From assembly GCA_029260735.1 (NCBI GenBank), contig JAJDCR010000001.1, positions 1 through 52,989 on the forward strand: a stretch of DNA of 52,989 nt, read 5' to 3'. The notes under the pieces are model-generated. The model was given only the letters and a program-made list of their open reading frames with translations, did no database searches and was not told the DNA's origin. Shown here one piece after another: positions 52,125-52,989 of the stretch; position 1 is the first letter of the stretch, and each line of letters starts with the position of its first letter. This DNA comes from Planctomycetota bacterium (GTDB lineage: Bacteria; Planctomycetota; Uabimicrobiia; Uabimicrobiales; Uabimicrobiaceae). The translations under genes were made by a program, and so were the position numbers.

Positions 52125-52910
52125 ATGTATTTGATTATTTTGGCCGCAGGTCAAGGAACTAGGTTAAAGCCTCTTACAGATAATAAGCCAAAGTGCTTGG
52201 TCGAAGTATCTTCTAAGTCCATTCTCCAGTGGCAATTATGGAGTGCTCGGATGGCAGGTATTGAAAAAATTGCTGTTGTTCGAGGGTATCGGAAAGAAAT
52301 GATTTCTCCTGCCGGGGTGACTGTGGTTGATAATCCTGATTTTGCAACAACGAATATGGTAGAAACTCTCTGGATGGCAGAGCAATTTTTCCAAGAAGGT
52401 TTTATTGTTGCTTACGGAGATATTATTTACGAACCAAAGGTTTTAAAAAAACTCATGCAAGCCCCTAGTGGAATTCAAGTGGTTGTTGATCACGGTTGGA
52501 AAGACTATTGGTCTCGTCGATTTTCGAATGTTTTAGATGATGCCGAAACCCTTCGCTTGGATGAAGAAGGACAAATCCAAGAAATTGGTCAAAAACCAAA
52601 TAGTATAGAGGAAATAGAAGGCCAATATATTGGTTTAATGAAATTTTCAGGAGATGGAGTAGAGCAACTGAAAAAGATTTACGCCCAAGCTCATAGGGAA
52701 GAGAAAGAAGGTAAAAAGCCTTTAGGTAAAGACAAATCTGCTCGTAATCTATATTTCACAGATATTTTGCAAGGGATCATCGAGTCAGGGTATCCTGTAC
52801 ATCAAGTGCCTATTAATCGACATTGGTTGGAGATAGATTCTCCGGAAGACCTTCTCGTGGCAGAAAAATTTCTCCAGAAACAAGATTCAGGATTTTCTAT
52901 TATAGGCTAG
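52125..52910 (+). CDS. Nucleotidyltransferase, probable CTP:phosphoglutamine cytidylyltransferase (Cj1416-like)
   Basis: A 261-residue protein. LAAGQGTRLKPLTDNKPKCL at the N-terminus is the pyrophosphorylase signature; VAYGDIIYEP near 105 supplies the metal-binding Asp, and HWLEIDSPEDLLVAEKFL ends the domain. It is closest in design to LicC/phosphonate-type cytidylyltransferases. In C. jejuni the Cj1416 enzyme joins CTP and phosphoglutamine, and it sits in the same position relative to the kinase and hydrolase. Starts 21 bases after the preceding gene; the window ends 79 bases after its stop, so the expected fourth gene (kinase, Cj1415-like) cannot be seen. Confidence 0.78.
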   Translation: MYLIILAAGQGTRLKPLTDNKPKCLVEVSSKSILQWQLWSARMAGIEKIAVVRGYRKEMISPAGVTVVDNPDFATTNMVETLWMAEQFFQEGFIVAYGDIIYEPKVLKKLMQAPSGIQVVVDHGWKDYWSRRFSNVLDDAETLRLDEEGQIQEIGQKPNSIEEIEGQYIGLMKFSGDGVEQLKKIYAQAHREEKEGKKPLGKDKSARNLYFTDILQGIIESGYPVHQVPINRHWLEIDSPEDLLVAEKFLQKQDSGFSIIG

Positions 52911-52936
52911 GAAAAAGTGGTTGTTTTTTAGACTGT

Positions 52937-52989
52937 TTCGTGACCCAGGGTACCGTTCGCCTTTGGCTCACTTTACCCTGCTACTCATG
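52937..52989. repeat. Dispersed hairpin element, family C copy 2 (cut by window end)
   Basis: TTCGTGACCCAGGGTACCGT, then TCGCCTTTGGCTCACTTTAC and CCTG: identical to copy 1 at 35464-35509 except for one base in the core, in the same orientation. It follows the cytidylyltransferase stop by 27 bases, so it may mark the end of that operon. Confidence 0.85.

Overview
The window is about 53 kb of low-GC bacterial chromosome. No rRNA, tRNA, CRISPR array or phage was seen. I read it as a low-GC member of Planctomycetota or a close PVC relative. The basis is gene content: an SBBP beta-propeller protein with an N-terminal domain of the kind seen in this group, NatB-type ABC permease fused to a CPBP protease, many HEAT-repeat lipoproteins, a heme A synthase/farnesyltransferase/SCO/DUF420 cassette, and a thioredoxin-like family I associate with planctomycetes. 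This is inference; no 16S is present.

Layout. 0-4.8 kb is a decayed accessory patch: an XRE regulator, a tandem pair of membrane PH-like paralogues (one truncated), a DUF2135 fragment, an IS6-type transposase remnant and an OFA-type MFS transporter. 4.8-6.9 kb has a secreted esterase and an outer-membrane barrel. 6.9-13.4 kb is a compact four-gene minus-strand operon: a seven-bladed SBBP protein with an IPTL-CTERM-like tail, a 66-residue membrane protein with a similar tail, a lipoprotein, and an exosortase-like enzyme fused to TPRs. 13.5-24.3 kb holds HEAT lipoproteins, a coiled-coil protein, a flippase-like/UPF0182 fusion, a YaaW (UPF0174) protein, a DUF486 pair and a fragment of a second UPF0182 gene. 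24.8-32 kb has a HEAT/metallopeptidase protein and a NatA/NatB-CPBP/L,D-transpeptidase operon whose permease contains a large propeller-like insertion. 32.2-33.6 kb is a thioredoxin-like gene interrupted by one in-frame UGA that may encode selenocysteine. 33.8-39.6 kb has an acetyltransferase, a methyltransferase, a membrane C39 peptidase, two small lipoproteins and a DUF3311/sodium-solute symporter pair. 39.8-44.7 kb is a heme A/copper cassette for cytochrome oxidase assembly followed by a class I aldolase. 45-53 kb has an ankyrin protein, a CDP-alcohol phosphotransferase, a capsule-type glycosyltransferase and, divergently, three genes matching in type, size and order the glutamine kinase / gamma-glutamyl-CDP-amidate hydrolase / phosphoglutamine cytidylyltransferase set that makes CDP-phosphoramidate for Campylobacter capsules.

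Several GC-richer dispersed hairpin elements sit between genes, usually just after stop codons: families A (14.9 and 44.8 kb), B (32.0 and 39.6 kb) and C (35.5 and 52.9 kb), plus a single long palindrome at 27.1 kb.

The strongest leads are the self-contained exosortase operon with its shared tail motif, the probable phosphoramidate pathway, the candidate selenoprotein, the propeller inserted in NatB-CPBP, and the UPF0182 fusion with its remnant paralogue.
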